A DNA stretch of 64,000 bases from Rhodococcus sp. P-2. Its GTDB lineage: Bacteria; Actinomycetota; Actinomycetes; Mycobacteriales; Mycobacteriaceae. The position numbers were made by a program, and so were the translations under genes. The DNA lies in assembly GCF_016598535.1 (NCBI RefSeq), contig NZ_CP066779.1:5082053-5146052 (forward strand), given 5' to 3'. The notes beneath the pieces are model-generated. The model was not told the DNA's origin. It did no database searches and saw only the letters and a program-made list of their open reading frames with translations. How positions within the stretch are numbered: the first letter of the stretch is position 1; every line of letters begins with the position of its first letter. Positions 34,087 through 45,321 of this stretch are shown here, one piece after another.

Positions 34087-35978
34087 GTGTCATTAGCTTC
34101 AGAAGCCGAGGCTGTCGAGCAGGCATATGCGGAGTGGCAGCGCTCCGTAGCCGGAGTGCTCGCCAAGTCCCGCAGAGTCGATGCGGCAGAACTGGGCCCC
34201 GAGCCACAGAAACTGCTCGAAACCGTCACATACGACGGCGTCACTGTCGCACCGCTCTACAGCCCACGCGACGAGCGTCCCGAGCAGAGCCTGCCGGGCA
34301 CGTTCCCGTACGTGCGAGGCGTCGATGCTCACCGTGACGTCAATGCCGGTTGGTTGGTCTCCGCTGTATTCGGAACGGCCTCCGCGGCGGAGACGAACCG
34401 CAGCGTCCTCGACGCTCTCGAAAACGGTGTCAGTGCACTGTGGTTGAAGGTCGGTGCCAAGGGCCTCCCGGTCACCGACATCGCCGCTGCGCTCGAGGGT
34501 GTGCTTCTCGATCTCGCGCCGCTGACGCTCGACGCAGGCGCGGAGGCAGGCGATGCTGCCCGTGCACTCCTCTCTCTCCTCGACGCACGCGCCGAAGCCG
34601 GTGACGGCGTCAGCGATCGCGCCGGCATCCGCATCCACCTCGGTGCCGCACCGTTGACCAGTTCGTTCTCCGGCGCAGCCGACGTCGAACTTGCCGACGC
34701 CGTCGAGTTGGCCGCCCTCGCTGCAGCGCGTACGGAAACCGTGCACGCGATCACCGTCGACGGCACGGCGTTTCACAACGCCGGTGCCGGCGATGCCGAA
34801 GAACTCGGTGCTGCGATTGCCGCCGGCCTCGAGTATCTGCGTGCACTCACCGCCGAGAGTGGCCTGACCATCGGTGCCGCCTTGTCGCAGTTGGCTTTCC
34901 GCTACTCGGCAACCGACGACCAGTTCCAGACCATCGCGAAGTTCCGTGCCGCACGGCTCGTGTGGGCACGCATCGCGCAGGTTTGCGGCGCTTCCGATTT
35001 CGGCGGAGCACCTCAGCATGCGGTCACCTCCGCCGCGATGATGGCTCAGCGTGATCCCTGGGTGAACATGCTGCGCACCACCCTCGCCGCATTCGGCGCC
35101 GGTGTCGGCGGAGCAGACGCGGTGACGGTCCTTCCGTTCGACGTCGCTCTTGCCGACGGCACCCTCGGCGTCAGCAAGTCCTTCTCTTCACGCATCGCCC
35201 GCAACACCCAGTTGCTGCTGCTCGAAGAGTCACACCTGGGCCGTGTCCTCGACCCGTCTGCCGGATCCTGGTACGTCGAGGACCTGACACAGCAGATCGC
35301 CGCCACCGCGTGGGAGTTCTTCCAGGAGATCGAAGCAGCCGGCGGATACCTGGCGGCCCTCGAAGCGGGAATCGTCTCCGGTCGCATCGCTGCCACCAAA
35401 GCAAAGCGTGACTCCGACATCGCACATCGCAAAACCACGGTCACCGGAGTCAACGAGTTCCCGAACCTCGGCGAAACACCGCTGTCCGCCGAAGCGGTCG
35501 AGCCCGGTCAGACCGTCGCCCGCTATGCAGCTGCATTCGAAGCACTTCGTGACCGTTCGGATGCGTTCCTCGCCGCCGGCGGCGCACGTCCCACTGCGCT
35601 TCTCGCGCCGCTGGGCTCGGTCGCAGAACACAATGTGCGCACCACGTTTGCGTCCAACCTGCTCGCTTCGGGTGGTATCGACGCAGTCAACCCGGGCCCG
35701 CTCGAGGTGGGCGCCGAGGCGATCTCCGCAGCTGTCAAGGCTTCCGGTGCCACCGTCGCCGTGCTGTGTGGCACGGACAAGCGCTACGGCGAGAGTGCCG
35801 CAGCAGCTGTCGCCGAACTTCGCGCCGCCGGTATCACCAAGGTGCTGCTGGCCGGACCGGAAAAGGCAGTCGCAGACGCGACCGGCGATTCTCGCCCGGA
35901 CGGATTCCTCACCGCCCGCATCGACGCAGTGTCGGCTCTGACCGAACTGCTCGACTTCATCGAGACGGGAAGCTCCAA

Positions 35979-35982
<4 letters not shown>
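34087..35982 (+). CDS. mutA: Methylmalonyl-CoA mutase small (beta) subunit
   Basis: 631 aa, GTG start after GAGAGGGAG. It has the mutase TIM-barrel fold ([44 protein letters not shown]) but lacks the complete B12-binding DxHxxG motif in its C-terminal domain, as expected for the non-catalytic subunit. With MutB it isomerises methylmalonyl-CoA and succinyl-CoA, linking propionyl-CoA (odd-chain lipids, cholesterol side chains, branched amino acids) to the TCA cycle and to methyl-branched lipids. Its stop overlaps the mutB start (GTGA). Confidence 0.95.
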
Positions 35983-38231
<2,249 letters not shown>

Positions 38232-38248
38232 GAAGGGGGTCACTGAAG

Positions 38249-39241
38249 ATGGCACGTCAGCCCATCGACATTGATTCTCTCGCCGAGGCGGTGCGCGGAA
38301 ATGAGCGTGCCGGCCTCGCTCGGGCGATCACCCTCGTCGAGTCCACTCGTGACGACCACCGAGCGCTCGCGCAGCAGCTTCTGCTGAAGTTGCTGCCCGA
38401 GGCCGGGGGAGCGCACCGGATCGGCATCACCGGCGTTCCCGGCGTCGGCAAGTCGACGTTCATCGACGCGCTCGGAATGTACTTGCTGGGCAAGGGACAT
38501 CGGGTTGCGGTGTTGGCGGTCGATCCGTCCTCCACCCGCACCGGTGGCTCGATTCTCGGTGATAAGACGCGTATGGCTCGGCTCACGGTCGAGAAGAACG
38601 CGTACATCCGGCCGTCACCGACGTCCGGCACACTCGGCGGAGTTGCCAAGGCGACTCGCGAGACAATCGTGCTTCTCGAAGCCGCCGGTTTTGACGTCAT
38701 CCTGGTGGAGACGGTGGGTGTCGGGCAGTCCGAGGTCACTGTTGCCAACATGGTGGACTGCTTCACCTTCCTGACCCTCGCTCGTACCGGTGATCAGCTC
38801 CAGGGCATCAAGAAGGGTGTCCTCGAGCTCGCAGATCTGGTGGCGGTCAACAAGGCCGATGGCAAGCACGAGCGCGAGGCAAAGGGTGCTGCCCGCGAAC
38901 TTGCGGGAGCGCTTCGCCTGATCTACCCGCACGACGCCATCTGGAAGCCGCCCGTCATCACGATGAGCGGTCTCGAAGGTATCGGGCTGGACGAGTTCTG
39001 GGGAACTGTCACCAAGCACCGTGAGGTGCTCACCGAAGCAGGTCAGTTCGAGGAGAAGCGTCGCAAGCAACAGGTCGATTGGACCTGGACGATGGTCAAC
39101 GATCAGCTGCTGCGCAGGCTCTCGAGCAACGATCGGGTGCGTGCGATCAGGGCCGACGTCGAGCAGAGCGTGCGTGACGGTTCGCTGACAGCGGCGTTGG
39201 CGGCGGGAAGAATTCTCGACGCGTTCGACGGAAGCAACTAG
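38249..39241 (+). CDS. meaB: Methylmalonyl-CoA mutase-associated GTPase MeaB
   Basis: 330 aa G3E-family P-loop GTPase: Walker A GVPGVGKSTF, DPSSTRTGGSILGDKTRM, VETVGVGQSE, and the base-recognition NKAD. MeaB gates adenosylcobalamin loading into the mutase and protects it from inactivation. GAAGGGGGTCACTGAAG precedes the start. It is the third gene of the mutA-mutB-meaB transcript, closed by the terminator at 39255. Older annotations call it ArgK, a kinase function not supported for this family. Confidence 0.95.
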   Translation: MARQPIDIDSLAEAVRGNERAGLARAITLVESTRDDHRALAQQLLLKLLPEAGGAHRIGITGVPGVGKSTFIDALGMYLLGKGHRVAVLAVDPSSTRTGGSILGDKTRMARLTVEKNAYIRPSPTSGTLGGVAKATRETIVLLEAAGFDVILVETVGVGQSEVTVANMVDCFTFLTLARTGDQLQGIKKGVLELADLVAVNKADGKHEREAKGAARELAGALRLIYPHDAIWKPPVITMSGLEGIGLDEFWGTVTKHREVLTEAGQFEEKRRKQQVDWTWTMVNDQLLRRLSSNDRVRAIRADVEQSVRDGSLTAALAAGRILDAFDGSN

Positions 39242-39254
39242 AGCGGAAAGAACG

Positions 39255-39295
39255 AAATCCCGGGTATCCGACAGCGGATACCCGGGATTTCTTCT
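39255..39295 (+). terminator. Terminator of the mut operon
   Basis: AAATCCCGGGTATCCG (39255-39270), loop ACAG, CGGATACCCGGGATTT (39275-39290): a perfect 16-bp stem ending in TTTCTTC. It can also serve the convergent tauE-type gene, which ends at 39304. Confidence 0.92.
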
Positions 39296-39303
39296 GTGAC
39301 GAG

Positions 39304-40251
39304 CTATCGTTCGCGCTTGACCGCAGGCTCGGTGAGTTCGGTCTCGACAGCGAGTTCGACTCCCGTGAAATCGCCTTCTGCCTCGGCCGGGGTGAGTGTG
39401 GACCGTTTCCACGCGTAGAACAGCAACGCCGCCCACGCGCCGAGAATGGCCAGGTAACCGGCCACCGTCACCGCCCCGGTGATGTCGAAGGATTTGAACA
39501 GCTTCTGCGCGTTGGTCAACACGATCACGCCGCCCACCGCTGTTCCGAGCAAGGTTGCAGGCACCCGGCTGACCAGCCACGCCGCAAACGGTGCTGCGAT
39601 GACACCGCCGAGCGCGAGACCGGCGACAACGAGAAGGTTTCCCGCCGACTCACGACCCAATCCGACAAGAAATCCCAGCGACGCGGCTGACGCGACCAGA
39701 AACTCCGAGGCGCTGACCGAACCGATCACGGTGCGCGGCGCGGTCTTGCCCCGCGAGAGCAGCGTGCTGGTGGTGATCGGACCCCAACCACCACCGCCGG
39801 ATGCATCGATGAAACCACCGAACAGGCCGAGCGGGGACAGGAAACGTGCAGTGTGCGGGGTGGTGCGAGCATCGGCCACGGCCGGTGGGCGGACCGAAAA
39901 GCGAAGTGCCACATAGACACCGATTGCCAGCAGAATCGTCGCCGTGATGGGGACCGCTGCTTCGGTGGACAGACCCGAGAGCACGGTGGCGCCGATGAAT
40001 GCACCGACGGCGCCGGGCACACCGAGCTTGGCGACCAGCTTCCAGTCGATGTTCTTGAACTTCCAATGCGACACACCCGAAGCGAGGGTGGTGCCGACCT
40101 CGGCCAGGTGAACAGCGGCGCTGGCCTGAGCCGGACCGAGGCCACCGATCATCAGCAGAGTGGTTGCGGTGACACCGAAGGCCATGCCGAGGGCGCCGTC
40201 GACGAGCTGGGCGCCGACGCCGACAAGGGTGAACAAAAGAAGGTTGAACAT
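39304..40251 (-). CDS. TauE/SafE-family sulfite/organosulfonate exporter
   Basis: 315 aa with about eight membrane helices in two related halves (LVGVGAQLVDGALGMAFGVTAT near the N-terminus; GLFGGFIDASGGGGWGPI opening the second half), the TauE/SafE hallmark. The family exports sulfite, sulfoacetate or related anions. A short cysteine-rich leader ORF 63 bp upstream (40315-40416) suggests control by cysteine supply, which supports a sulfur role. The C-terminal 35 residues are cytoplasmic and charged. Confidence 0.88.
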   Translation of the reverse strand: MFNLLLFTLVGVGAQLVDGALGMAFGVTATTLLMIGGLGPAQASAAVHLAEVGTTLASGVSHWKFKNIDWKLVAKLGVPGAVGAFIGATVLSGLSTEAAVPITATILLAIGVYVALRFSVRPPAVADARTTPHTARFLSPLGLFGGFIDASGGGGWGPITTSTLLSRGKTAPRTVIGSVSASEFLVASAASLGFLVGLGRESAGNLLVVAGLALGGVIAAPFAAWLVSRVPATLLGTAVGGVIVLTNAQKLFKSFDITGAVTVAGYLAILGAWAALLFYAWKRSTLTPAEAEGDFTGVELAVETELTEPAVKRER

Positions 40252-40314
40252 GAGAAGACAGACTCCGAGCGAAGAAGCGACAAAGTCAGGGGTGCAGGCA
40301 GCGAGAATCGCCGC

Positions 40315-40416
40315 TCAGCAACACGCCTGATCGAAGCATGCGCTACGACGAGTGGGCCAGAACGCCATCAATCCGAGCGCAAATGCCGGGGAGGCATCGT
40401 GGCTGGAAATCTGCAC
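40315..40416 (-). CDS. Cysteine-rich leader peptide upstream of the TauE-type gene
   Basis: 33 codons with a GTG start at 40416, preceded by AGAAGGA (40430-40424) at 7-nt spacing, a better ribosome site than that of the exporter gene. The peptide is VQISSHDASPAFALGLMAFW followed by a tail ending RRSACFDQACC and stop; three of the last seven residues are Cys. Actinobacteria, including mycobacteria, use short upstream ORFs ending in cysteines to attenuate sulfur genes: ribosome stalling at low Cys changes downstream expression. The peptide itself probably has no function beyond this. Confidence 0.6.
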   Translation of the reverse strand: MQISSHDASPAFALGLMAFWPTRRSACFDQACC

Positions 40417-40483
40417 GTCAGGGTCCTTCTGTTCTCGTTCGTTGGTGTTCTGTCCATGCGAGCATAACCGGTCCCGAGCTCGA

Positions 40484-41518
40484 TCAACCCACGGCGCGGG
40501 CGAACTTTCCCACTCGGTGGACAAGTCGATCGAAGAATTCCGCCGGATCGGTGCTGACGGCGACGTCCGCGTTGGGCTCACGCTTCCAGTGCCCGACCCA
40601 GTCAGCAACCGTCGTTCCGATCAGCAGCGGACTCTCGGTTTCGACATCCACCGTTGCCGGTTTCAGCGTCGCCAACCTCGGGTCGAGCGCGACAGCAGCA
40701 GCAAAGGGATCATGCATGTGAGCAAGAAATCCCTGGTCGTACTCTCGATGGAACTCCATGTAGAACCGGATCGCGTCGGACATATGCCTGATCACGCTGT
40801 TGGACGCGGAACTGCGGACGTCGGGGCCGTCGTCGGGCGAGATGATCTCGTCCGGAGTGCTCCCGGCAGCTTCCGCGAGCCGACGCACATGTTCCGGGAA
40901 CATCTCGATGGATTCGGTGACGTTGAGGCCGCAGATGATCGGGCGCCGGTGCGCGGGTACGACGGAGAACGCGTCGAACACCTCCTTGGCGGCGTGCGGA
41001 TCCACCGAGACGTTCCACTCCGCGGTCGGCGTCGTGTTGCCCGGATAGTTGAACGACCCACCCATCACGACCAGTCGCTTCAGCAGAGACGGAAGATCGG
41101 GTTCACGCCTGATCGCCAGCGCAAGGTTGGTGAGCGGCCCCGTGACCAGCCCAGTGAGTTGTCCGGGGTACTCACGGACGAGATCAACCCAGAGGTCGGT
41201 GGCTGTTCGGACCGAGAGCTTGCGACCCGAATCGGGGAGGACGGCATGCCCGATCCCTTGCGGACCGTGAGTCTCCTCGGTGGTGCGCAGCGGGATGACC
41301 AGTGGCTCGCGGGCACCGAGTGCAACCTCGATGTCCGGGGCGCCGCAGAGAGCAAGCCAATTGAGGTTGTTGGCCGCGACCTGCTCCACCGGAACATTGC
41401 CGGCGGTGCTCGCTATCCCCAGAATCTCGGCCTCGGAGCTGGCAAGGAGATAGAGAAGCGCCAACGAGTCGTCGATACCGGTGTCGACGTCGACGATGAG
41501 CTTGTGCATGTCACTCAT
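40484..41518 (-). CDS. Inosine/uridine-preferring nucleoside hydrolase
   Basis: 344 aa. The N-terminal Ca2+-binding signature IVDVDTGIDDSLALLY (residues about 7-22) and the later WNVSVDPHAAKEVFDA identify the family, which hydrolyses the N-glycosidic bond of nucleosides for purine/pyrimidine salvage. The base specificity is not readable. The start overlaps the OsmC stop by 8 bp; the alternative ATG at 41509 (MHKLIVD) would avoid this. The gene reads on the same strand as OsmC and is probably co-transcribed. Confidence 0.9.
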   Translation of the reverse strand: MSDMHKLIVDVDTGIDDSLALLYLLASSEAEILGIASTAGNVPVEQVAANNLNWLALCGAPDIEVALGAREPLVIPLRTTEETHGPQGIGHAVLPDSGRKLSVRTATDLWVDLVREYPGQLTGLVTGPLTNLALAIRREPDLPSLLKRLVVMGGSFNYPGNTTPTAEWNVSVDPHAAKEVFDAFSVVPAHRRPIICGLNVTESIEMFPEHVRRLAEAAGSTPDEIISPDDGPDVRSSASNSVIRHMSDAIRFYMEFHREYDQGFLAHMHDPFAAAVALDPRLATLKPATVDVETESPLLIGTTVADWVGHWKREPNADVAVSTDPAEFFDRLVHRVGKFARAVG

Positions 41519-41987
41519 CGGTGGCCACCAGAATCGTCGGGGAATGCAGGACGGGGAAGTTCACCGATCGAGCGATGAAACATTTCGTGTGTGCGGGGCC
41601 GTGAAGCTCTTTCGCCGTCTCGACCATCTCCGCCTCGGCTACCAACACCGTCGGATTCAACGTCACTTCGATGAACTGGCCGCCGCCATCGGATTCCTCG
41701 ATCATGCTGCCGACCGGCTGATCGCTGTAGTCGAGAACGACCACACCCGAAGCCGCTGCCAGACCGAGGTACCAGAGCATGTGGCACTGGGCGAGGGAGG
41801 CTACGAGCAGTTCCTCGGGGTTCCATCGCTGCGCGTCGCCGCGGAACGAGGGATCCGAGCTCCCGAGAAGCTCGGGCTTTCCGACCGCGGATATTGCATG
41901 ATTGCGCGAATATGTCTGCGTGCTGGACGTTCCGGATCCCAGGTCGCCCGTCCACTGAAGGTCGAGTGTGTAGGTATGTGACTTCAC
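41511..41987 (-). CDS. OsmC-family peroxiredoxin-like protein
   Basis: 158 aa. The two redox cysteines of OsmC/Ohr proteins are present: Cys68 in RWNPEELLVASLAQCHMLWY and Cys136 in HTKCFIARSVNFPV. These proteins reduce organic hydroperoxides. The N-terminus (KSHTYTLDLQWTGD) is typical of the OsmC subgroup. It forms a probable two-gene unit with the nucleoside hydrolase. No OhrR-type regulator is nearby. Confidence 0.9.
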   Translation of the reverse strand: MKSHTYTLDLQWTGDLGSGTSSTQTYSRNHAISAVGKPELLGSSDPSFRGDAQRWNPEELLVASLAQCHMLWYLGLAAASGVVVLDYSDQPVGSMIEESDGGGQFIEVTLNPTVLVAEAEMVETAKELHGPAHTKCFIARSVNFPVLHSPTILVATDE

Positions 41988-42018
41988 AGGTCCATCTTGC
42001 CCTGAATGTGCCGGTCCC

Positions 42019-43332
42019 TCAGTGTGCCCACTCCGCCCGATCCGTTCCCCACGGACGGGCCGGTTCGGGGTAGTCCTCGAACTCTGCCAGCGGGGGTCGT
42101 GCGGTGGTCATGTCGCCATGGTTGACAACAACATTCAGGCCAGGAGCGGTCGGTAGACCGGGATGGACGGTCCGGCCGGGTGCGTCGAGAAGACGAGCGC
42201 CTGTACTTGCCAGGGACACGTCGACATCGCGGCCACGGCCGTCGTGCGAGCGCAGCGTCAACGCGTCGAGGATCCCCGCTGCCAGGAAGTACCCGGTCGA
42301 GTGGTCGAGGGCCTGCGCGGGCAAGGCGCCCGGATTCTCACCGCCCTCCAGGAACGAGATACCGGACGCGGCCTGCACGATGCTGTCGAAGCCGCGCCGA
42401 TTCGCCCACGGACCTTCCCATCCCCAGGCACTGACGCGCCCGTGAATCAGGTGCGCAGGAAGATCCTGCCCGATGAGCGCTTCGAGGGCGCCGGGCCGGT
42501 AGCCGGTGACCAGCACGTCTGCGGTTTCGAGGAGTTCTCGGAACGCTGCCGCTCCCGCCGAGGATTTCAGGTCGAGAAGCGCCGACCGCTTGCCCTGTCC
42601 ACTGTCGAGGTGCTGCCATCCGATCTCGGGGATCGCCGGGGGATCGATCCGCAGAACGTCAGCACCGACCAAAGCGAGGGCACGGGTCGCGACCGGGCCG
42701 GCGATGACCCGAGTCAGATCGAGAACACGCAACCGCTCCGAGTTCGGGAGGGCTTTCCCTTCGCCGCGTGCTCGGACGGACACCAAAGGCGCAGACCTCG
42801 CGGCTGCACACTGCTCACTCATGCGCCATTCGGTCTCGGTACGAACACGGACCGCGATGGCTCCGATCTCGGCGGCCTGCTGCTCGATCTCGATGGCGCT
42901 GAGTTCGGATATCCGTTGCGCTACATCATCCTTGGTCGCAGTCGGATCGAGTTCCAGAATGCTGAGCAGACGGTCGCGATGGTGCGGATAGTTGCCGTGC
43001 GTGCGGACCCAACCGTCGCGTGCGGCAAAGAACCCCGAGTATTCGGAGAACCCGCTTATCGGTTCGCCGCCGATGCGGAACAGTCGATCGCTCGAGAAGG
43101 ACGCGGCGATGCGCTCGGGATCGAGGCTCCAGTGCCTGTCGACCTGGCCGTCTGATCGGTCAATTGCCGAGGCGAACGCCGCGACCGAGCCCACGGCCAG
43201 GTCGAACACCGGCAGGTGTGCCGCAAGGAAGCCCGCAGAGTCCGGGCATTCGATGTGCCCGCGTCGGTCGTCGGCGTGCACCCCGACGTCACGTTCGTAT
43301 TCGTCGAGATAGAACCCGTACCCGTGATCCAT
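42019..43332 (-). CDS. CaiB/BaiF-type (class III) CoA transferase, apparently permuted
   Basis: 437 aa. The segment that normally opens the family, LRVLDLTRVIAGPVATRALALVGADV, begins only at about residue 204 and is followed by the canonical middle part (YRPGALEALIG, FDSIVQAASG, DHSTGYFLAAGILDAL) to the C-terminus. The first 200 residues instead resemble the C-terminal end of such enzymes (FFAARDGWVRTHGN, IEQQAAEIGAIAVRVRTETEW). The order is therefore swapped, or it is a tandem fusion trimmed at both ends. Family members move CoA between acids; the substrate is unknown. The next gene upstream is 18 bp away on the same strand. Confidence 0.78.
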   Translation of the reverse strand: MDHGYGFYLDEYERDVGVHADDRRGHIECPDSAGFLAAHLPVFDLAVGSVAAFASAIDRSDGQVDRHWSLDPERIAASFSSDRLFRIGGEPISGFSEYSGFFAARDGWVRTHGNYPHHRDRLLSILELDPTATKDDVAQRISELSAIEIEQQAAEIGAIAVRVRTETEWRMSEQCAAARSAPLVSVRARGEGKALPNSERLRVLDLTRVIAGPVATRALALVGADVLRIDPPAIPEIGWQHLDSGQGKRSALLDLKSSAGAAAFRELLETADVLVTGYRPGALEALIGQDLPAHLIHGRVSAWGWEGPWANRRGFDSIVQAASGISFLEGGENPGALPAQALDHSTGYFLAAGILDALTLRSHDGRGRDVDVSLASTGARLLDAPGRTVHPGLPTAPGLNVVVNHGDMTTARPPLAEFEDYPEPARPWGTDRAEWAH

Positions 43333-43350
43333 GTGACGCCTTTCGGCAGG

Positions 43351-44229
43351 TCAGTGGCCGAGAAGCTCCCGGCACTTCTCTGCCAGCGTATCGCGGAGCG
43401 GCGCAGCGCGATCCGCCAGGTTTTGTTGCTGACGCACGTATTCGGCGCGGCCCGCGGGAGTTTCGATACGAATGGGGGAGTACCCGTACTCGGCGAGGTC
43501 GTAGGGGCTCGCGCGCATGTCGAGTTCACGTGCCAGGAGGGCGTGTTCGAAGCACTGCATCACCAGATCCGAATCGACGAGCGGCAACAGCTTGAAGCTC
43601 CACTTGTACAGGTCCATCCCTGCGTGCAGGCAGCCCGGCTGTTCGTGATCGACCTGGGTTTCCCGGGCAAGAGGGAGCGCGTTCTTGGGCGCCGCGTCCG
43701 GCGTGAAGAACCGGAACGCGTCGTAGTGCGTGCATTTGAGTGGCAGGGATTCGACGACCGCGTCGGTACCGGCGAACCCCAGCCGCAGTGGCACTGACTG
43801 GTGACGGATCGCGTCCTCGCCGCCGCGATAGACCATCGCCCATTCGTGGAGGCCGAAGCAGCCCAGCACGGCGGGCCGCGCCGACGTCTGATTCAACAGA
43901 TTCCACACGAATTCGACTGTGTGACGCCGACGCTCCAGCACTGAGTCGTCGACCGTCGCGGTACCCGAATCGTCGACGCGGTAGCCGGAGAAGGCTGCGT
44001 ATTCGCCGGCGTTCTCGAGTGCGACTCCGTAACCGGGGTGCCAGCGGCGCAGTTGGGCGGGCTTGAAGTTGTAGTACGTGAAGAGGAAGTCGTGCACCGG
44101 GTGAGAGATACCGGCGCTCCGACGCGCTCGGTGCGGCTCGACGAGCTTCTCCACCTCCTCGAGGTGAAGTGCCCGCCGAGCCGTCCACTCGCTCTGCGCG
44201 AGTGCGAGTGAAGGCACCGAACGTGTCAT
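43351..44229 (-). CDS. Conserved actinobacterial protein, often labelled 3-methyladenine DNA glycosylase
   Basis: 292 aa. Characteristic blocks are HPVHDFLFTYYNFKPAQLRRWHPG near residue 43, CFGLHEWAMVYRGG near 124 and GCLHAGMDLYKWSFKLLPL near 200. I recall near relatives in mycobacteria annotated as 3-methyladenine DNA glycosylase, but I see no helix-hairpin-helix or AAG-fold motif and would treat that name with caution. Conserved His, Asp and Cys residues suggest an enzyme. It is spaced 3 bp from the CNNM gene upstream, so it sits in that operon. Confidence 0.7.
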   Translation of the reverse strand: MTRSVPSLALAQSEWTARRALHLEEVEKLVEPHRARRSAGISHPVHDFLFTYYNFKPAQLRRWHPGYGVALENAGEYAAFSGYRVDDSGTATVDDSVLERRRHTVEFVWNLLNQTSARPAVLGCFGLHEWAMVYRGGEDAIRHQSVPLRLGFAGTDAVVESLPLKCTHYDAFRFFTPDAAPKNALPLARETQVDHEQPGCLHAGMDLYKWSFKLLPLVDSDLVMQCFEHALLARELDMRASPYDLAEYGYSPIRIETPAGRAEYVRQQQNLADRAAPLRDTLAEKCRELLGH

Positions 44230-44232
44230 CGA

Positions 44233-45321
44233 TCAGCTGTTTCTTTGTCCGGGAACAGCATCCGTGCCGCGATGGGTACCGTCGCGGACCGTTCCGACGT
44301 ACTCCTCGAGCAGATCCTCGAGCGCGACGATACCGATCACGACTCCGTCGGCGTCCGCGACTGCGCCGAGATGAGAGCTCGCCCGACGTAGGCCGGCCAA
44401 CGCTTCGGCCAGCGGCGTGCTGAGCGGAACGATGGGCAGCGGGCGGATATCCGACGTCGGAACGACGGTGTCCGGCCCGGCGGCTTCGTCGAGCACCTCG
44501 TCGAGCACGTCCTTGAGGTGCACGTACCCGGCCAGAGATCCGTCGCTCGCTCGCACCGGGTAACGGGAGTATCCGGTCTCGATGACCGCGCGCTCGATCT
44601 CACCCAGTGTTGTTCCCGACGGCGTGAGGGGAATGGTCCGCACCTTGTCGAGAGTGATCAGGACCTCGGAGACGGTGCGATCGGTCGATTCGAGTGCCTG
44701 CTTCAATCGCCTGTGTTCTTCGGCGTCGATCAGACCTTCGGATCGCGATTCACCGATCATCGCCGACAATTCCACGGCAGAGACCGTGACGTCGAGTTCG
44801 TCCTTCGGCTCGACGCGCAGGAGCTTCAGCACTCCGTTTGCGCAGAGGTTGTAGAACGCGATGATCGGGCGAGCGATCTTGATGAAGGCCAGATGCACGG
44901 GAACGAGCAGCATGGCCGTCTTCTCGGGGCCCGCCAACGCGATGTTCTTGGGCACCATCTCGCCGAGCAGGATGTGCAGCACGACGACCAGCGACAGCGC
45001 GATCGCAAACGAAATCGGGTGCAGCAATCCATCGGGAAGGCCCACGGCTTCCATCGGCACCTCGAGGAGATGCGCAATGGCAGGCTCCGCGACCTTACCG
45101 AGGAGGATCGAGCAGATCGTGATGCCCAGCTGAGCCGCAGCAAGCATCAGCGACAGGTTCTCACCGGCCTTGATGACCGTGAGCGCTCGCTTCTTGCCTT
45201 GAGCGACCAGTGCCTCGAGGCGGTCACGTCGTGCGGAGATCAGCGCGAACTCCGCACCGACGAAGAATGCGTTGCCGGCAAGCAGCACGACGGTGAGGAG
45301 AACACCGAAGAGGTTATTCAT
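44233..45321 (-). CDS. CNNM/HlyC-type membrane protein with CBS pair (Rv1841c-like)
   Basis: 362 aa. The DUF21/CNNM membrane domain covers residues 1-190 (NAFFVGAEFALISARRDRLEAL, AAAQLGITICSILLGKVAEPA, LLGEMVPKNIALAG), followed by two CBS domains (about 215-345: EVLITLDKVRTIPL, VALEDLLEEYVG). Family members handle Mg2+/Co2+ export or sensing. It lacks the C-terminal CorC/HlyC domain present in its neighbour. Its start overlaps the end of that paralogue by 8 bp, implying co-translation and possibly a heterodimer. Confidence 0.88.
   Translation of the reverse strand: MNNLFGVLLTVVLLAGNAFFVGAEFALISARRDRLEALVAQGKKRALTVIKAGENLSLMLAAAQLGITICSILLGKVAEPAIAHLLEVPMEAVGLPDGLLHPISFAIALSLVVVLHILLGEMVPKNIALAGPEKTAMLLVPVHLAFIKIARPIIAFYNLCANGVLKLLRVEPKDELDVTVSAVELSAMIGESRSEGLIDAEEHRRLKQALESTDRTVSEVLITLDKVRTIPLTPSGTTLGEIERAVIETGYSRYPVRASDGSLAGYVHLKDVLDEVLDEAAGPDTVVPTSDIRPLPIVPLSTPLAEALAGLRRASSHLGAVADADGVVIGIVALEDLLEEYVGTVRDGTHRGTDAVPGQRNS

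Noticed and set aside
44169..44423. Plus-strand short frames across the CNNM/glycosylase-like junction
   Set aside because: They cross coding regions of two minus-strand genes and are Arg-rich shadows.
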